NCBI RefSeq assembly: GCF_001514115.1
Contig: NZ_KQ948490.1
Location: forward strand, 1 to 59,067
DNA from: Streptomyces olivochromogenes
GTDB taxonomy: Bacteria > Actinomycetota > Actinomycetes > Streptomycetales > Streptomycetaceae
DNA: 59,067 nucleotides
Direction of reading: 5' to 3'
The position numbers were made by a program, and so were the translations under genes. Shown here piece by piece: positions 42,944-51,584 of this stretch; the stretch's first letter is position 1, and each line of letters opens with the position of its first letter. The notes under the pieces are model-generated. The model did not search any database and was not told the DNA's origin. It saw only the letters and a program-made list of their open reading frames with translations.

Positions 42944-43354
42944 TCAGTCGGAAGGCGGCAGCAGTGTGCCCAGCGGCCCGAGATCGAGGTTGAGGTCCTC
43001 CATGGTCAGTCCGTACTGGGCGCACAGGTCGCTCATGCGGTCGTGGAGGAGCATGAGCGTCGCTCCCAGGCGTTCTTCCTGTTCGTCGGTGAGGTCTCCT
43101 TGGTCGACGCGGTGCAGGGCCTGTCGTTCCATGAGCTGGCGCAGCAGTTCCACGAGAGTGAGGACGAGCTTCATGAGGTCCCGTTCGACGGTGTCGCGGT
43201 CGGAGCTGATCCGCCGGGCCGGGGAACGCGAGCCCTTGCCGGCCGGCGGGTCCAGGTCGCGTGGGGCGGCGGGCAGCAGCCGGAACGCGCGTGCGGCGGC
43301 CTCCGCGACCTCGTCGGCGCGGCTCGGCGGTCGTCTCTCTCCCTCAGCCGTCAT
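42944..43354 (-). CDS. gvpK: Gas vesicle protein GvpK
   Basis: 136 residues. A variable basic N-terminus precedes the conserved GvpK core DTVERDLMKLVLTLVELLRQLM, with QALHRVDQGDLTDEQEERLG and LCAQYGLTMEDLNLDLGPLG. GvpK is a minor component needed for vesicle assembly. Last gene of the gvpOAFGJLSK run; its start overlaps the gvpS stop by 11 bases. Confidence 0.92.
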   Translation of the reverse strand: MTAEGERRPPSRADEVAEAAARAFRLLPAAPRDLDPPAGKGSRSPARRISSDRDTVERDLMKLVLTLVELLRQLMERQALHRVDQGDLTDEQEERLGATLMLLHDRMSDLCAQYGLTMEDLNLDLGPLGTLLPPSD

Positions 43355-43586
43355 GGTCGCCGCCTCGCGGCGGATTCGTCCTCGTCCATGGCGAGGGGTT
43401 CTGCTCGCTGATGGAAACGATCAGGGCACGCAGCGAGATACGTACGAGATCGATGTCCGCGATGGACAGCACAACGTCACCGGTGAGGACGACCCCACCG
43501 CTCAGAAGACGGTCCAAGAGGTCGATGAGAGCGACCTGCCGCTGAGGCAGACGCTCCGCCTCGGGCGCACGGCCAGGCGTGATCAC
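43344..43586 (-). CDS. gvpS: GvpA-family minor gas vesicle protein (GvpS)
   Basis: 80 residues with the GvpA/J/M fold signature QVALIDLLDRLLSGGVVLTG, DVVLSIADIDLVRISLRAL. Position between gvpL and gvpK is where Streptomyces clusters hold gvpS. The C-terminal SISEQNPSPWTRTNPP is a short polar tail. Its start overlaps the gvpL stop codon (ATGA). Confidence 0.88.
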   Translation of the reverse strand: MITPGRAPEAERLPQRQVALIDLLDRLLSGGVVLTGDVVLSIADIDLVRISLRALIVSISEQNPSPWTRTNPPRGGDHDG

Positions 43587-44410
43587 GGGGGCGCTCCCTC
43601 TGCCGCTGCGGCACCGCCGGATTCATCGAGTGGCATGGCGAAGGAGTACGGAGCCCAGGGGCCGGTGGCCTCGACCCGCACCCCGTCCAGCCCGTCAGCG
43701 GCATGCGCCACGTCCGCCAGGAAACCGTCGCAACGCTTCAGGGGCACAAGGTAAGCGTCATTCACTACGTTCTCGCCGACGGCGCCGGCCGCATCGGCGA
43801 GAAGGCCTTGCTGTACGCGATGCCGGACACGGTCGGAGGCGTGCCTGCGGCCCGCGGCCTCCACGCGCTCGGCGGCCTTCTGCGCCGCCTGGTACACGGT
43901 GTCGCGAACACTTTGCTGCTGCCGGCGGTTACGCAGATAGGCGCGCCCGGGTGTCAGGTCTGCCGCGGGAACAGTCGGCTCCGCGAGGGCCGCAGACGAT
44001 TCGACGTAGATCTTGACACCCCATTCGACATGTTCGGAGAGTCGAGCCAGGCGCCCCGCGAACATGGTCCGCCCGGCTTCCAAAACCTCTCGCGCCCGGT
44101 TGTCGTCGAGATAGACGGTTGCCAGGCGCAGCGGAAGTACGGTGGTGCGCTCGCCCAAGGCCTCGATGACGCCGTGGTGGGCGCGGGCCACCGCCTCCAG
44201 CCACTCGAGGTCCTCGAGATGCTGCTTGAGAGCGTCCTCCTGGAAGTCCTGTCCGGGCACATGGCTCACCGCGAGCCCCAGCTGATCGTCGCCGGTGTCG
44301 GTGAGGAGGCTGACCGGGGATTCGGCGACGCCTCGGAGCGGCGCGGTTGCTTCCCGCAGTCCCTCGGCGTTGCGTACCACCGCATACGCGTATGTCAGCA
44401 GGTCACTCAT
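43583..44410 (-). CDS. gvpL: Gas vesicle protein GvpL/GvpF family
   Basis: 275 residues. The GvpF/L signature is LTYAYAVVRNAEGL near the start. A second part follows, with HLEDLEWLEAVARAHHGVIEAL, TVLPLRLATVYLDD, and the typical C-terminal GPWAPYSFAMP. It is a paralogue of the GvpF at 45103. These proteins interact with GvpA during nucleation. ATG 44410 overlaps the end of gvpJ. Confidence 0.92.
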   Translation of the reverse strand: MSDLLTYAYAVVRNAEGLREATAPLRGVAESPVSLLTDTGDDQLGLAVSHVPGQDFQEDALKQHLEDLEWLEAVARAHHGVIEALGERTTVLPLRLATVYLDDNRAREVLEAGRTMFAGRLARLSEHVEWGVKIYVESSAALAEPTVPAADLTPGRAYLRNRRQQQSVRDTVYQAAQKAAERVEAAGRRHASDRVRHRVQQGLLADAAGAVGENVVNDAYLVPLKRCDGFLADVAHAADGLDGVRVEATGPWAPYSFAMPLDESGGAAAAEGAPP

Positions 44411-44810
44411 CGCGAGCACTTCCCCGGCGACGGCGGCCCGTGTCCTGCGGCGCTTCCTCCTTTTCGGGGAGCGCGTTGGCCTGGCGGATGGCGTCTATCT
44501 CGGCCCGCAACCGGCGGTTCTCCTCGGCCAGTGACTGTTCACCCCTGCTGCGAGACGACAGCGAGGGGTCGTGCTCCCACCAGTCGATGCCCATTTCCTT
44601 CGCTTTGTCGACGGAGGCAACCAGGAGACGCAGCTTTATGGTCAACAGCTCGATGTCGAGAAGGTTGATCTGTATGTCGCCTGCGATGACGATGCCCTTG
44701 TCGAGTACCCGTTCAAGGATGTCGGCGAGATTCGCGGAGGATCCCTGCGCGTAGGGGGGCGCTGATCGGGACGGATAGGAACCAAGCCTGTTGGCCAGGG
44801 GTTCAGTCAC
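44403..44810 (-). CDS. gvpJ: Gas vesicle protein GvpJ (GvpA-like)
   Basis: 135 residues. NLADILERVLDKGIVIAGDI and INLLDIELLTIKLRLLVASV are the GvpA/J fold. A helical tail (SLAEENRRLRAEIDAIRQAN) with a basic end follows. The 3' end overlaps the gvpL start, indicating coupling. Confidence 0.9.
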   Translation of the reverse strand: MTEPLANRLGSYPSRSAPPYAQGSSANLADILERVLDKGIVIAGDIQINLLDIELLTIKLRLLVASVDKAKEMGIDWWEHDPSLSSRSRGEQSLAEENRRLRAEIDAIRQANALPEKEEAPQDTGRRRRGSARDE

Positions 44811-44849
44811 GGTTGCGGCCTCGTATTCCCTCGTGCCGGATCGGGAGTG

Positions 44850-45092
44850 TCAGCCCTGCCGATAGGCACGGATCTCCTCCAGCCGGTCGAGCAGTTCGTC
44901 CTCGCGCTGGTCGAACGTCTCCTCGTCGATGTCGCCTGCGACGAGGAGACGTTCGAGCTCGGCGAGTTCGCGGTGCACCGGCGCGGGGTCGTAGTACTGG
45001 CTCTCGGCTTCCTCCCGGACGCGCTCCACGACCCATACGACGCCGCGCACGGGCGCCAGGGGAAGGGTGACGAGCTGTGTGAGCAGGCCCAT
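44850..45092 (-). CDS. gvpG: Gas vesicle protein GvpG
   Basis: 80 residues starting MGLLTQLVTLPLAPVRGVVW; two thirds of the length is a long helix (VHRELAELERLLVAGDIDEE, TFDQREDELLDRLEEI). This is the normal GvpG form. It lies between gvpF and gvpJ with 10 and 39 base spacers. Confidence 0.9.
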   Translation of the reverse strand: MGLLTQLVTLPLAPVRGVVWVVERVREEAESQYYDPAPVHRELAELERLLVAGDIDEETFDQREDELLDRLEEIRAYRQG

Positions 45093-45102
45093 GAGAACTC
45101 CT

Positions 45103-45816
45103 TCAGACGAAGCTGTAGGGGGGCAGGGGGCCGTTGAGCCGGAAGTCGAAGTCGTCGCCCATCTGGTGGGCGACACTCAACTCCGAGGCCAGGAACGTGT
45201 CTTCCTGGTCCTCGATCACCAGGAACGACACGTTGAGAAAGTCCGAACCCGTGGGCTGGGACGTTTCAAGCGTCCGGGCGAAGGGGCGCAGTGCTTCGAC
45301 CACACCCGCCGCCAGCGCCTCTTGCCGTGCCTGCACTTCTTGGGCGACCAGCTCACCGAGTCGCAGTGACGCGTCGGGGGCGGCGGTGCCGCCGCGGATC
45401 TCGTCATTGAGCTCTCGCGCCACGTCCGACTCCCGCAGGATCTGCCGCAGCAGCGCGTCTTCGTCCTGCGACGCCTTGAGGTGGTACTCGGTGCACCCCT
45501 CCAGCGCTTGAAGCCTGTCCGTATAGTCCGCGGCATTCTGCTCCAGAGCCAGCAGGACGGCCTCGTCGTTCTCGGCGATGAGGCCGAACCGCATGGGGAG
45601 CACGGTGCCGTCAGCCATGAGGCGCTTCTGCACTTCCTGGTGGGCGATGATGTCGCGACGCTTCGGGCGTAGATCCTCTGGCGCGTCGCTGACCACGGCG
45701 CACAGCGTTCCCGCCGTCACTGCCCGCAGGCCGGCCGGTGACTCACCGACTCCGCTGAGACCGTCGAGGCGGAGCGGGTGCTGCTTGCCGGTGATGGAGT
45801 AGATGTATACGGCCAT
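45103..45816 (-). CDS. gvpF: Gas vesicle protein GvpF
   Basis: 237 residues with the two-subdomain GvpF/L layout: YIYSITGKQHPLRLDGL at the N-terminus, AHQEVQKRLMADGTVLPMRFG in the middle and the terminal FRLNGPLPPYSFV. GvpF binds GvpA and sits on the gas-facing side of vesicles in halophiles and cyanobacteria. Directly follows gvpA (27-base gap). Confidence 0.93.
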   Translation of the reverse strand: MAVYIYSITGKQHPLRLDGLSGVGESPAGLRAVTAGTLCAVVSDAPEDLRPKRRDIIAHQEVQKRLMADGTVLPMRFGLIAENDEAVLLALEQNAADYTDRLQALEGCTEYHLKASQDEDALLRQILRESDVARELNDEIRGGTAAPDASLRLGELVAQEVQARQEALAAGVVEALRPFARTLETSQPTGSDFLNVSFLVIEDQEDTFLASELSVAHQMGDDFDFRLNGPLPPYSFV

Positions 45817-45843
45817 GGCTCATTCCTTCTCGCCGGGCGAGCC

Positions 45844-46320
45844 TTATTCGCGCTCACGTCGGGAGGTGCGCCGAGCCGGCCGCCGTCGCCTCTCCACGGG
45901 TTCCTTTTCCTTGCCCTCGTCTTCTTCCTCGGCCTCCTCCTCTTCGCCGTCGTCACGGCCGGTGATCCCCTTGAGGGAGTCGGTGACCGCTTCCGCCGCG
46001 CCGGAGAGGGCCCCCTTGGATTTGCCTTTGGCCCCGCTCTCCACCGTGTCTCCGACGATGTCGGTCAACTGGGCGGGTGCCTTCCTCCCGGTCTCCAGGT
46101 CGAGACGGTTGCATGCCTCGGCGAAGCGCAGATAGGTGTCGACACTGGCCACGACAATACGAGCGTCGATCTTGAGGATTTCGATCCCCACCAGTGACAC
46201 GCGGACGAAGACATCGATGACGAGCCCGCGATCGAGAATGAGTTCCAAGACGTCGTAGAGGCTGGTGCCACCGCCACCACCGCGCGCGACACCGCCTCCA
46301 CTCTGCGGCACCACCGTCAT
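45844..46320 (-). CDS. gvpA: Gas vesicle structural protein GvpA with an acidic-basic C-terminal extension
   Basis: 158 residues. Residues about 18-80 are GvpA: SLYDVLELILDRGLVIDVFV, RVSLVGIEILKIDARIVVASVD, TYLRFAEACNRLDL. The remaining ~75 residues are unusual. After TDSLKGITGRDDG comes an acidic run (EEEEAEEEDEGKEKE) and then an Arg-rich end (RRRRPARRTSRRERE). Canonical GvpA is only ~70-140 residues and lacks this tail. The tail resembles the neighbouring 46979 protein in charge pattern. ATG 46320 is used. Confidence 0.88.
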   Translation of the reverse strand: MTVVPQSGGGVARGGGGGTSLYDVLELILDRGLVIDVFVRVSLVGIEILKIDARIVVASVDTYLRFAEACNRLDLETGRKAPAQLTDIVGDTVESGAKGKSKGALSGAAEAVTDSLKGITGRDDGEEEEAEEEDEGKEKEPVERRRRPARRTSRRERE

Positions 46321-46348
46321 GGTGCCTCCCTTCATGGCCGTTGCGGCC

Positions 46349-46699
46349 TCAGCCCAGCCGGTCGATCTGGCCGCGGCTGTAGCGGCGCGTCCTTCGGTAC
46401 TCCACCAGGTCGCCTTCGTCGTCCAGCGTCACTCGGTAGGTAGCCATCACACTCGTGGTTTCGGGGACGCGTTCCAGTTCGAGTACCTCCACGTCGGCCT
46501 CCCAACCGGCCTCGGTGGATTTCAGTGCCGAGACGGACTCGGGGGCCCGCCCGAGCAACTCCTGAAGTTGTTCGACGGCGGAACGAATGGCCCAGGCTGC
46601 GTTGCCCTTGCCGGAGCGTCGCCGGGGGCCACCTGTGGTGCCCCGGTCCGTGCTGCGGCTACTGCTGCTGGATCGCCGCCGGGGTTCTGCTGCGGCCAT
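46349..46699 (-). CDS. gvpO: Gas vesicle protein GvpO
   Basis: 116 residues. The basic Ser/Arg-rich N-terminus precedes the GvpO core AVEQLQELLGRAPESVSALK, GWEADVEVLELERVPETTSV and YRRTRRYSRGQID. GvpO begins the Streptomyces gas vesicle operon. ATG 46699 has GGAGAG just upstream. Confidence 0.9.
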   Translation of the reverse strand: MAAAEPRRRSSSSSRSTDRGTTGGPRRRSGKGNAAWAIRSAVEQLQELLGRAPESVSALKSTEAGWEADVEVLELERVPETTSVMATYRVTLDDEGDLVEYRRTRRYSRGQIDRLG

Positions 46700-46978
46700 G
46701 GTCTCTCCGGTGGTCGGAGCGCGCGCCATACTCCACGCACGAACACTATAATTCCATCATATAGGGGTACATATCGTCGGGCATGGATGGCTCTGAGCGA
46801 ACCTGCCCGGTGGGGCGAGGACCCGCCCCGGTGGGGCCGCATGACGTGTTCGGGGTGCTCCCAGCGGGCCGAGAGACGCGTTGCGTGCGATCCGCTTCTG
46901 TCTCAATCACTGGTTGGGCAGGGGATGTTGGCCCGTATTCGAGTGTGTTCATCTCCCCTTTCCGAAGGGAAATGCCTC
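46700..46978. promoter_or_regulatory. Divergent promoter region between the gvp operon and the 46979 gene
   Basis: The only AT-rich island of this region is at about 46742-46775. It contains TATAAT (46747-46752, plus strand) and TATGAT-like elements on the minus strand. It is well placed to drive gvpO leftward and the low-complexity gene rightward. -35 elements cannot be assigned reliably. Confidence 0.5.
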
Positions 46979-47944
46979 ATGAACGACACGACCAAGATCG
47001 GCCTTGCCGCCGCGGTCGCAGCCGGCTATGTGCTCGGACGTACGAAGAAAGCCCGTTTCGCCTTCGGGCTGGCAACCTATCTGGCAGGTCGCCGATTTGG
47101 GCTCGATCCGCAGCAGTTGGTGACGACCGGCCTGAAGAAACTCAGTGACGTTCCTGGAGTCGCCGAGCTGAACGAGCAGGTGCGCGGCGAGCTGCTGGAC
47201 GCCGGACGCAAAGCCCTGGCCGCCACCGCCGACCGGCGCCTCGCCGACCTCGCCGATTCTCTCCATGAGCGCACGCTGCGCATCGGTGAGGAGAAGGGCG
47301 AGGAGGAAGAGGGCGAGGAGGAACCGGAGGAGGGCGAGGAGCGCTACGAAGACGAGGAGGAGACGGAGGGCGAGGAGGAACCGGAGGAGGAAGAGGGCGA
47401 GGAAGAGCCTGAGGGTGAATTCGAAGAAGAAGAGGAGGAGGAAGAGGAGGAAGAAGAACCAGAGCAAGAAGAACCGGAGGCAGAAGCGGAGGAGGAAGAG
47501 GAAGAAGAGGAAGAAGAACCGGAGGAGGAAGAGCCAGAGGAAGAGGCTGAGGAGGAGCCGCCACGGCGTCGTCGCCGCCCTGTAGCGGGAAGGAAGCACG
47601 CGGCCAAACCCTCTCCCCGTAGGCCGGCCGCCAAGGAAGCCGCTCCCGCGAGGAAGAGGACTCCCGCGAGGAGGACTCCCGAGAAGAAGGCTCCCGCGAA
47701 GAAGACCGCGGCGCAGAGGCCACCGGCCAAGAAGTCGACGGCGCAGAGGCCCGCGGCCAAGAAGACTGCCGCCAAGAAGTCGCCGCCGGCGAAGAAGACA
47801 GCGAAGAAGTCTCCGCCCCCTGCCAAGAAGACGACGGCGAAGAGGGCACCGACGAAGAGCGCGCCCGCGAAGAAGGCCCCGTCCAAGAAGGCGGCCCCCG
47901 CGAAGAAGGCGACTGCCAAGAAGACTCCCGCGCGGCGGAGGTAG
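46979..47944 (+). CDS. Low-complexity protein with Glu-rich block and histone H1-like Lys/Ala/Pro tail
   Basis: 321 residues. The first ~95 residues are a folded-looking region (MNDTTKIGLAAAVAAGYVLG, RFAFGLATYLAGRRFGL, ADLADSLHERTLRIG). Residues about 100-195 are dominated by Glu (runs of EEEEEE with PEE). Residues about 200-321 are Lys/Ala/Pro/Arg repeats of the AAKK, PAKKTAAK type, like eukaryotic H1 and Streptomyces HupS tails. One end is strongly negative and the other strongly positive. Divergent from the gvp operon; probably gas-vesicle- or nucleoid-associated. DNA binding by the tail is inferred. Confidence 0.82.
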   Translation: MNDTTKIGLAAAVAAGYVLGRTKKARFAFGLATYLAGRRFGLDPQQLVTTGLKKLSDVPGVAELNEQVRGELLDAGRKALAATADRRLADLADSLHERTLRIGEEKGEEEEGEEEPEEGEERYEDEEETEGEEEPEEEEGEEEPEGEFEEEEEEEEEEEEPEQEEPEAEAEEEEEEEEEEPEEEEPEEEAEEEPPRRRRRPVAGRKHAAKPSPRRPAAKEAAPARKRTPARRTPEKKAPAKKTAAQRPPAKKSTAQRPAAKKTAAKKSPPAKKTAKKSPPPAKKTTAKRAPTKSAPAKKAPSKKAAPAKKATAKKTPARRR

Positions 47945-47947
47945 GTC

Positions 47948-48931
47948 ATGGCCGACAAAGAACGTGACTCCGGCCGGGGAGAGGGCTCCGGTCTCGACAT
48001 GTTGCGCGACGAACTGACCGACTTCCTCGGTGCTCAGGTCGAACATCTCGTCGACAAGGCCGGGGAAAAGTTGGGGGATGTCACCGACCAACTCCTTGAC
48101 ACGGCCGAGAACGGCGGGTCCGGGTCTCTTCTCGGCATCGGCGGACGCATCCTCCAGGGTGATTCCCCCTTGAAGGCGTTCGTCGGTGAGAAGGCCAAGG
48201 GCCTCAAAGACAATGTGATGGACAAGGTCAAGAACGTTTTCGGCGGGGGACGCGGTGGCAAGTCCGGCAGCACCAAGGTGATGAACATCATTGAAGTGCT
48301 GGACGTGGGTGTGCCGATCCGCGTGGCGTACAACTACTGGACCCAGTATGAGGAGTTCAGCGACTTCACCAAAGGCGTACGGAGTGTGTCCCGGAACGAC
48401 GAGACCGCCAGTGACTGGAAGGTGAAGGTCGGCCCCTCGACTCGCGGTTGGAAGGCGACGGTTCAGGAACAGGTGCCGGACGAGCGAATCGTGTGGAGCT
48501 CCGAGGGCGCGAAGGGCACTACTCACGGCTGCGTCAGTTTCCACGAACTCACGCCCGATCTGACGCGGATCGTGCTTGTCGTCGAGTACTACCCTTCGGG
48601 TCTCTTCGAGAAGACGGGCAACCTGTGGCGCGCCCAAGGACGCCGATTGCGGCTGGACTTCAAGAACTTCCAGCGCTACGTCACGTTCGCCGACGAGGAA
48701 GTCGAGGGCTGGCGCGGAGAGATCCGCGACGGCGAGGTGATCCGCAGCCACGAGGAAGCACTGGAAGAGGAGGAAGCGGCAGGGGAGGACGAGGAGCAGG
48801 AGGAATACGACGAAGAGGCGCCCGATGAAGATGCGCCCGACGAAGAAGAGGAAGAAGAGGAGTACGACGAAGAGGGGCCAGAGGACGAGTACGCCGAGGA
48901 GGAAGAGGAGGACGACGAGGACGAGGGCTGA
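47948..48931 (+). CDS. SRPBCC-domain protein with highly acidic tail
   Basis: 327 residues. Residues about 10-105 form an amphipathic helical N-terminus (FLGAQVEHLVDKAGEKLGDV). Residues about 110-270 are a cyclase/SRPBCC domain (VLDVGVPIRVAYNYWTQYEE, FSDFTKGVRSVSRND). The last ~65 residues are almost only Glu, Asp and Tyr (EEEEEEEYDEEGPEDEY). It starts 3 bases after the Lys-rich protein gene, so they are cotranscribed. The acidic tail could pair electrostatically with the basic tail of that partner; this is inferred. Confidence 0.85.
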   Translation: MADKERDSGRGEGSGLDMLRDELTDFLGAQVEHLVDKAGEKLGDVTDQLLDTAENGGSGSLLGIGGRILQGDSPLKAFVGEKAKGLKDNVMDKVKNVFGGGRGGKSGSTKVMNIIEVLDVGVPIRVAYNYWTQYEEFSDFTKGVRSVSRNDETASDWKVKVGPSTRGWKATVQEQVPDERIVWSSEGAKGTTHGCVSFHELTPDLTRIVLVVEYYPSGLFEKTGNLWRAQGRRLRLDFKNFQRYVTFADEEVEGWRGEIRDGEVIRSHEEALEEEEAAGEDEEQEEYDEEAPDEDAPDEEEEEEEYDEEGPEDEYAEEEEEDDEDEG

Positions 48932-49165
48932 CGCGGCCCGAGCCCTGCGACTCCCCTCGGCGTGACCAGCCCCGAGAGTTGGTCGGCTCGCGTTCCCGGA
49001 CTCTCAGACCTCGTCTTCTGGCCAGAGTGGGCGACCGGTTGGAGAAGTCATCGGACGGGCGCGGGTGCGTCGCTCGAACTACTTCGCGATCACCCGCGCC
49101 CGGCGCGGTATCGACCTTGACGACACGACACCCCGAAGGTGCGGATCAGCCGTACGCGTCCTCGA

Positions 49166-49354
49166 TCAGTGCCCGCTCCCGCTCCGCTTACGGAGGTGGC
49201 CTGCCGCCTTTTCCGTCATCTCATGTGCCTTGGCGCGCAGCTGTTCCCCACGCCCAGCCTGCTGCATTGATGAGTCCCCCAGGGCCTTGCCGAGAGTCTC
49301 CTTCATCTTGCCCCTGATCTGATCCACCTTCGTATTGGCCTTGGCCTTGGCCAT
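49166..49354 (-). CDS. CsbD-like stress protein
   Basis: 62 residues; MAKAKANTKVDQIRGKMKET and LGKALGDSSMQQAGRGEQLR are the CsbD signature (KGKxKExxGK...QAxGxxEQ). CsbD proteins are sigma-B/stress-responsive in Bacillus. A second family member lies at 58187. ATG 49354 is the natural start. Confidence 0.9.
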   Translation of the reverse strand: MAKAKANTKVDQIRGKMKETLGKALGDSSMQQAGRGEQLRAKAHEMTEKAAGHLRKRSGSGH

Positions 49355-49511
49355 CCGAATCGCCGTCCTCTCGAAGACGCTGGGAAACGCGGCCCGTCCA
49401 GGACCGACACATCTCTGTTCACCGTGCGCCTGCCCGCGGGGCCCGGCAACCGGGAGCACCTTGTGCTTGCAAGCGGGATCCGCTGTCGAGGCAGGCCGTC
49501 GGTCTCCTGCC

Positions 49512-50129
49512 TTACTGGGCACGGTGCGGTTTGTCGTGGGCGACCTGGAGGCGGACGTCGGTGTGCATGTGGGCGGTGCCGGGGGAGCCGGTGGACCGAC
49601 GAGCGGTACGGAGCGGGCCTTCCCACAAGGCGGCCAGCGCGGCGCCGGGTGCACCCTGGGGGGTGAGAGTAAGCGTGACGTGGGTGCGGGGGTGGGCAGG
49701 CCGACCAGTGATGTGCACGGTTGCGTGTTCAACCCCCGGCAGGGCACCGGCTTCGGCGGCGATCGCGTCGCTGAGCGCGTGGTCGCGCAGTTCGACGCCT
49801 TCCTGCGGAGGCGTGCCGCCGACGGGCAGTGCTCCGGGGTGGCGTCGGTGCAGTTGGGCGAGCAGCCACCACAGGGCGAGCAGGGCGACGAGGATGAGGG
49901 CGGCGATGACGGCGGGCCACCACCACCAGCCCTGACTGCTCCAGCGGGCCCGGTCGGCGGAGCCGAGCAGGACGTCGTGCGGGGTGGTCAGGGGCCAGCC
50001 GACGGGTGGGACCAGATCGTGTCGCCGGTAGATGTCGAGCCCGGCGAAGAGAATCAGCAGACCGCCGCCGAGCAGTACCAGTCCGGCGAGGGCCAGCAGA
50101 CCGCGGTTGAGTACGGTTCGCGGCGTCAT
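49512..50129 (-). CDS. AmaP-like alkaline shock membrane anchor protein
   Basis: 205 residues. Two hydrophobic segments (LLALAGLVLLGGGLLILFAG; WWWWPAVIAALILVALLALW) flank a short extracytoplasmic loop. A cytoplasmic Asp23-interacting domain follows (GALPGVEHATVHITGRP). AmaP anchors Asp23 to the membrane in staphylococci. It is last in an operon with DUF6286, DUF2273 and Asp23 genes. Confidence 0.82.
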   Translation of the reverse strand: MTPRTVLNRGLLALAGLVLLGGGLLILFAGLDIYRRHDLVPPVGWPLTTPHDVLLGSADRARWSSQGWWWWPAVIAALILVALLALWWLLAQLHRRHPGALPVGGTPPQEGVELRDHALSDAIAAEAGALPGVEHATVHITGRPAHPRTHVTLTLTPQGAPGAALAALWEGPLRTARRSTGSPGTAHMHTDVRLQVAHDKPHRAQ

Positions 50130-50159
50130 GGTGTGGGCTCCGGTGTGGGGGGATTTCGC

Positions 50160-50870
50160 TCAGTCGGTGCGTCGCCGCACTCGTACGACGATGCGGGGAG
50201 GTCGGGCGAGGACGAGCTGATCGCGCTCCTCGTCGAGGACGGCGGTGAGGTCGTCCTTCACCTGCTGGGGGTCGCGGAAGCGGACGTCCGCGCGGGCCTT
50301 GACGCGGTGGCGGCGCACCCGGACGCGAGCCGTGCTGACTCCCGGGACCCGCATGGCGGCGTCGCGCAGCAGGTCGGCGGCGCCGTCGCGGTCCAGGGAG
50401 GCCCGCAGCCCGGGCGCGGGGGAGCGCAGGGGCAGCCAGTGGCGTAGGCCCGGGGTGAGGGACAGGACGATCAACCAGATGCCGAGGGCGGCGGCCACAA
50501 CGGCCCCCGTGAGCACCCACACGTCGTCCAAGGGGCGGGTGGCCAATTCGTCGGCCAGGTGCCGTCGCCAGGCTGCCGCGGGGCGTCCCGCTCGTACGGC
50601 GACGACGTCGAACAGCGCCGCGGCCGCTGCCACGAGAATCACCGAGGCGACCAGTGCGGCCGGAATGCGGCGCGCGGACCACGGGCGGTGGGTCCGGTGC
50701 CGTCTGTCGTGCTCGCCCGTCGCCAAGTCCGGCGGAAGGGGCGCGTCGTGTTCGGGTGGACCGGGCTCTCTCGGCTCCTCCGTCTCCTCAAGCTCCTTCG
50801 TCATGGACACGGTGCCACGGCGCGCGGATGGCGTGGAGCTGCGTGCGGGAGGGTCCGGGTCGGGTGTCAT
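50160..50870 (-). CDS. DUF6286-type two-TM protein of the Asp23 operon
   Basis: 236 residues with a charged Pro/Glu N-terminus, two membrane helices (IPAALVASVILVAAAAALFD; WVLTGAVVAAALGIWLIVLS) and a C-terminal soluble domain (AAMRVPGVSTARVRVRRHRV). The start ATG 50870 has AAAGGAGG 6 bases upstream. The domain resembles the AmaP-like partner. Role unknown; likely an Asp23 anchor. Confidence 0.78.
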   Translation of the reverse strand: MTPDPDPPARSSTPSARRGTVSMTKELEETEEPREPGPPEHDAPLPPDLATGEHDRRHRTHRPWSARRIPAALVASVILVAAAAALFDVVAVRAGRPAAAWRRHLADELATRPLDDVWVLTGAVVAAALGIWLIVLSLTPGLRHWLPLRSPAPGLRASLDRDGAADLLRDAAMRVPGVSTARVRVRRHRVKARADVRFRDPQQVKDDLTAVLDEERDQLVLARPPRIVVRVRRRTD

Positions 50871-50922
50871 TCCGGTCCTCCTTTCTGCGCGGCGTGCCCG
50901 GCGGTCCGGGCCGCGTGGCGCC

Positions 50923-51336
50923 TCATCGGACCCGTCCCCGGCTCGCGTCGGCGGCGGTCACCAGCCGCCGGACGGTGAGGGTGACCTCTCCCACCTCCAA
51001 GCCGGTCAGCTGAGTCACCCGTTCGGCGACGTCGTGCTGGATCCGCTCGCAGACATGGGGGATGTCGGTGGGGTAGGGCAGGTCCATGGCCAGGTGCAGG
51101 CGCACCGATCCGGTACGGACGGCTGCGGAGGCGCTGGGTGCCGCCGGCCCGCTCCGGTCGGGCGGTATGGCGGCGCGCCGGGACTGGGCTGTGCGTGCGG
51201 CCCTGGCGGCGATACGGGCGACCACCCTGTCCGGGATGACGGTGGCACCCCGTTCGGCCGGAGGCGGCAGGTCGGCGGATCGCCCCGGTGGGCCGGGCCC
51301 TTCGCCAGGGGGTTGGGAACCGGGCCGGGTACTCAC
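50923..51336 (-). CDS. Asp23/Gls24-like envelope stress protein
   Basis: 137 residues. IPDRVVARIAARAARTAQ is followed by LHLAMDLPYPTDIPHVCERI and VTQLTGLEVGEVTLTVRRLV, the Asp23 beta-alpha layout. The GTG start at 51336 overlaps the stop codon of the DUF2273-like gene (GTGA). Confidence 0.78.
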   Translation of the reverse strand: MSTRPGSQPPGEGPGPPGRSADLPPPAERGATVIPDRVVARIAARAARTAQSRRAAIPPDRSGPAAPSASAAVRTGSVRLHLAMDLPYPTDIPHVCERIQHDVAERVTQLTGLEVGEVTLTVRRLVTAADASRGRVR

Positions 51337-51500
51337 CGCTGCCTCCGCCTGTGGAGGTCGAGGTCGCCCTGCACGACGAGGCCGACGATCAGCCCCACCG
51401 CACCCAGAACCAGAACGAGCAGGAATGCCCAGAAGCCTCCGAAGTATCCGGCGAAGCCCAGGGCCATGCCGGCCGCGAGGCCCGTCGTTGCTGCGTTCAT
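51333..51500 (-). CDS. DUF2273-like small membrane protein
   Basis: 55 residues with two membrane segments, MNAATTGLAAGMALGFAGYF and FWAFLLVLVLGAVGLIVGLV, ending in HRRRQR. DUF2273 proteins are cotranscribed with Asp23 proteins and presumably anchor them. It is short and easily missed. The stop overlaps the start of the Asp23-like gene at 51336. ATG 51500. Confidence 0.82.
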   Translation of the reverse strand: MNAATTGLAAGMALGFAGYFGGFWAFLLVLVLGAVGLIVGLVVQGDLDLHRRRQR

Positions 51501-51584
51501 CTTGCACTCACCCGTCTTGCGAACGTGATCGTCCGTGTGAGCACCCGCTCATGCCCAGGGCATGGCCGTGGTCACGGCGGTCGG

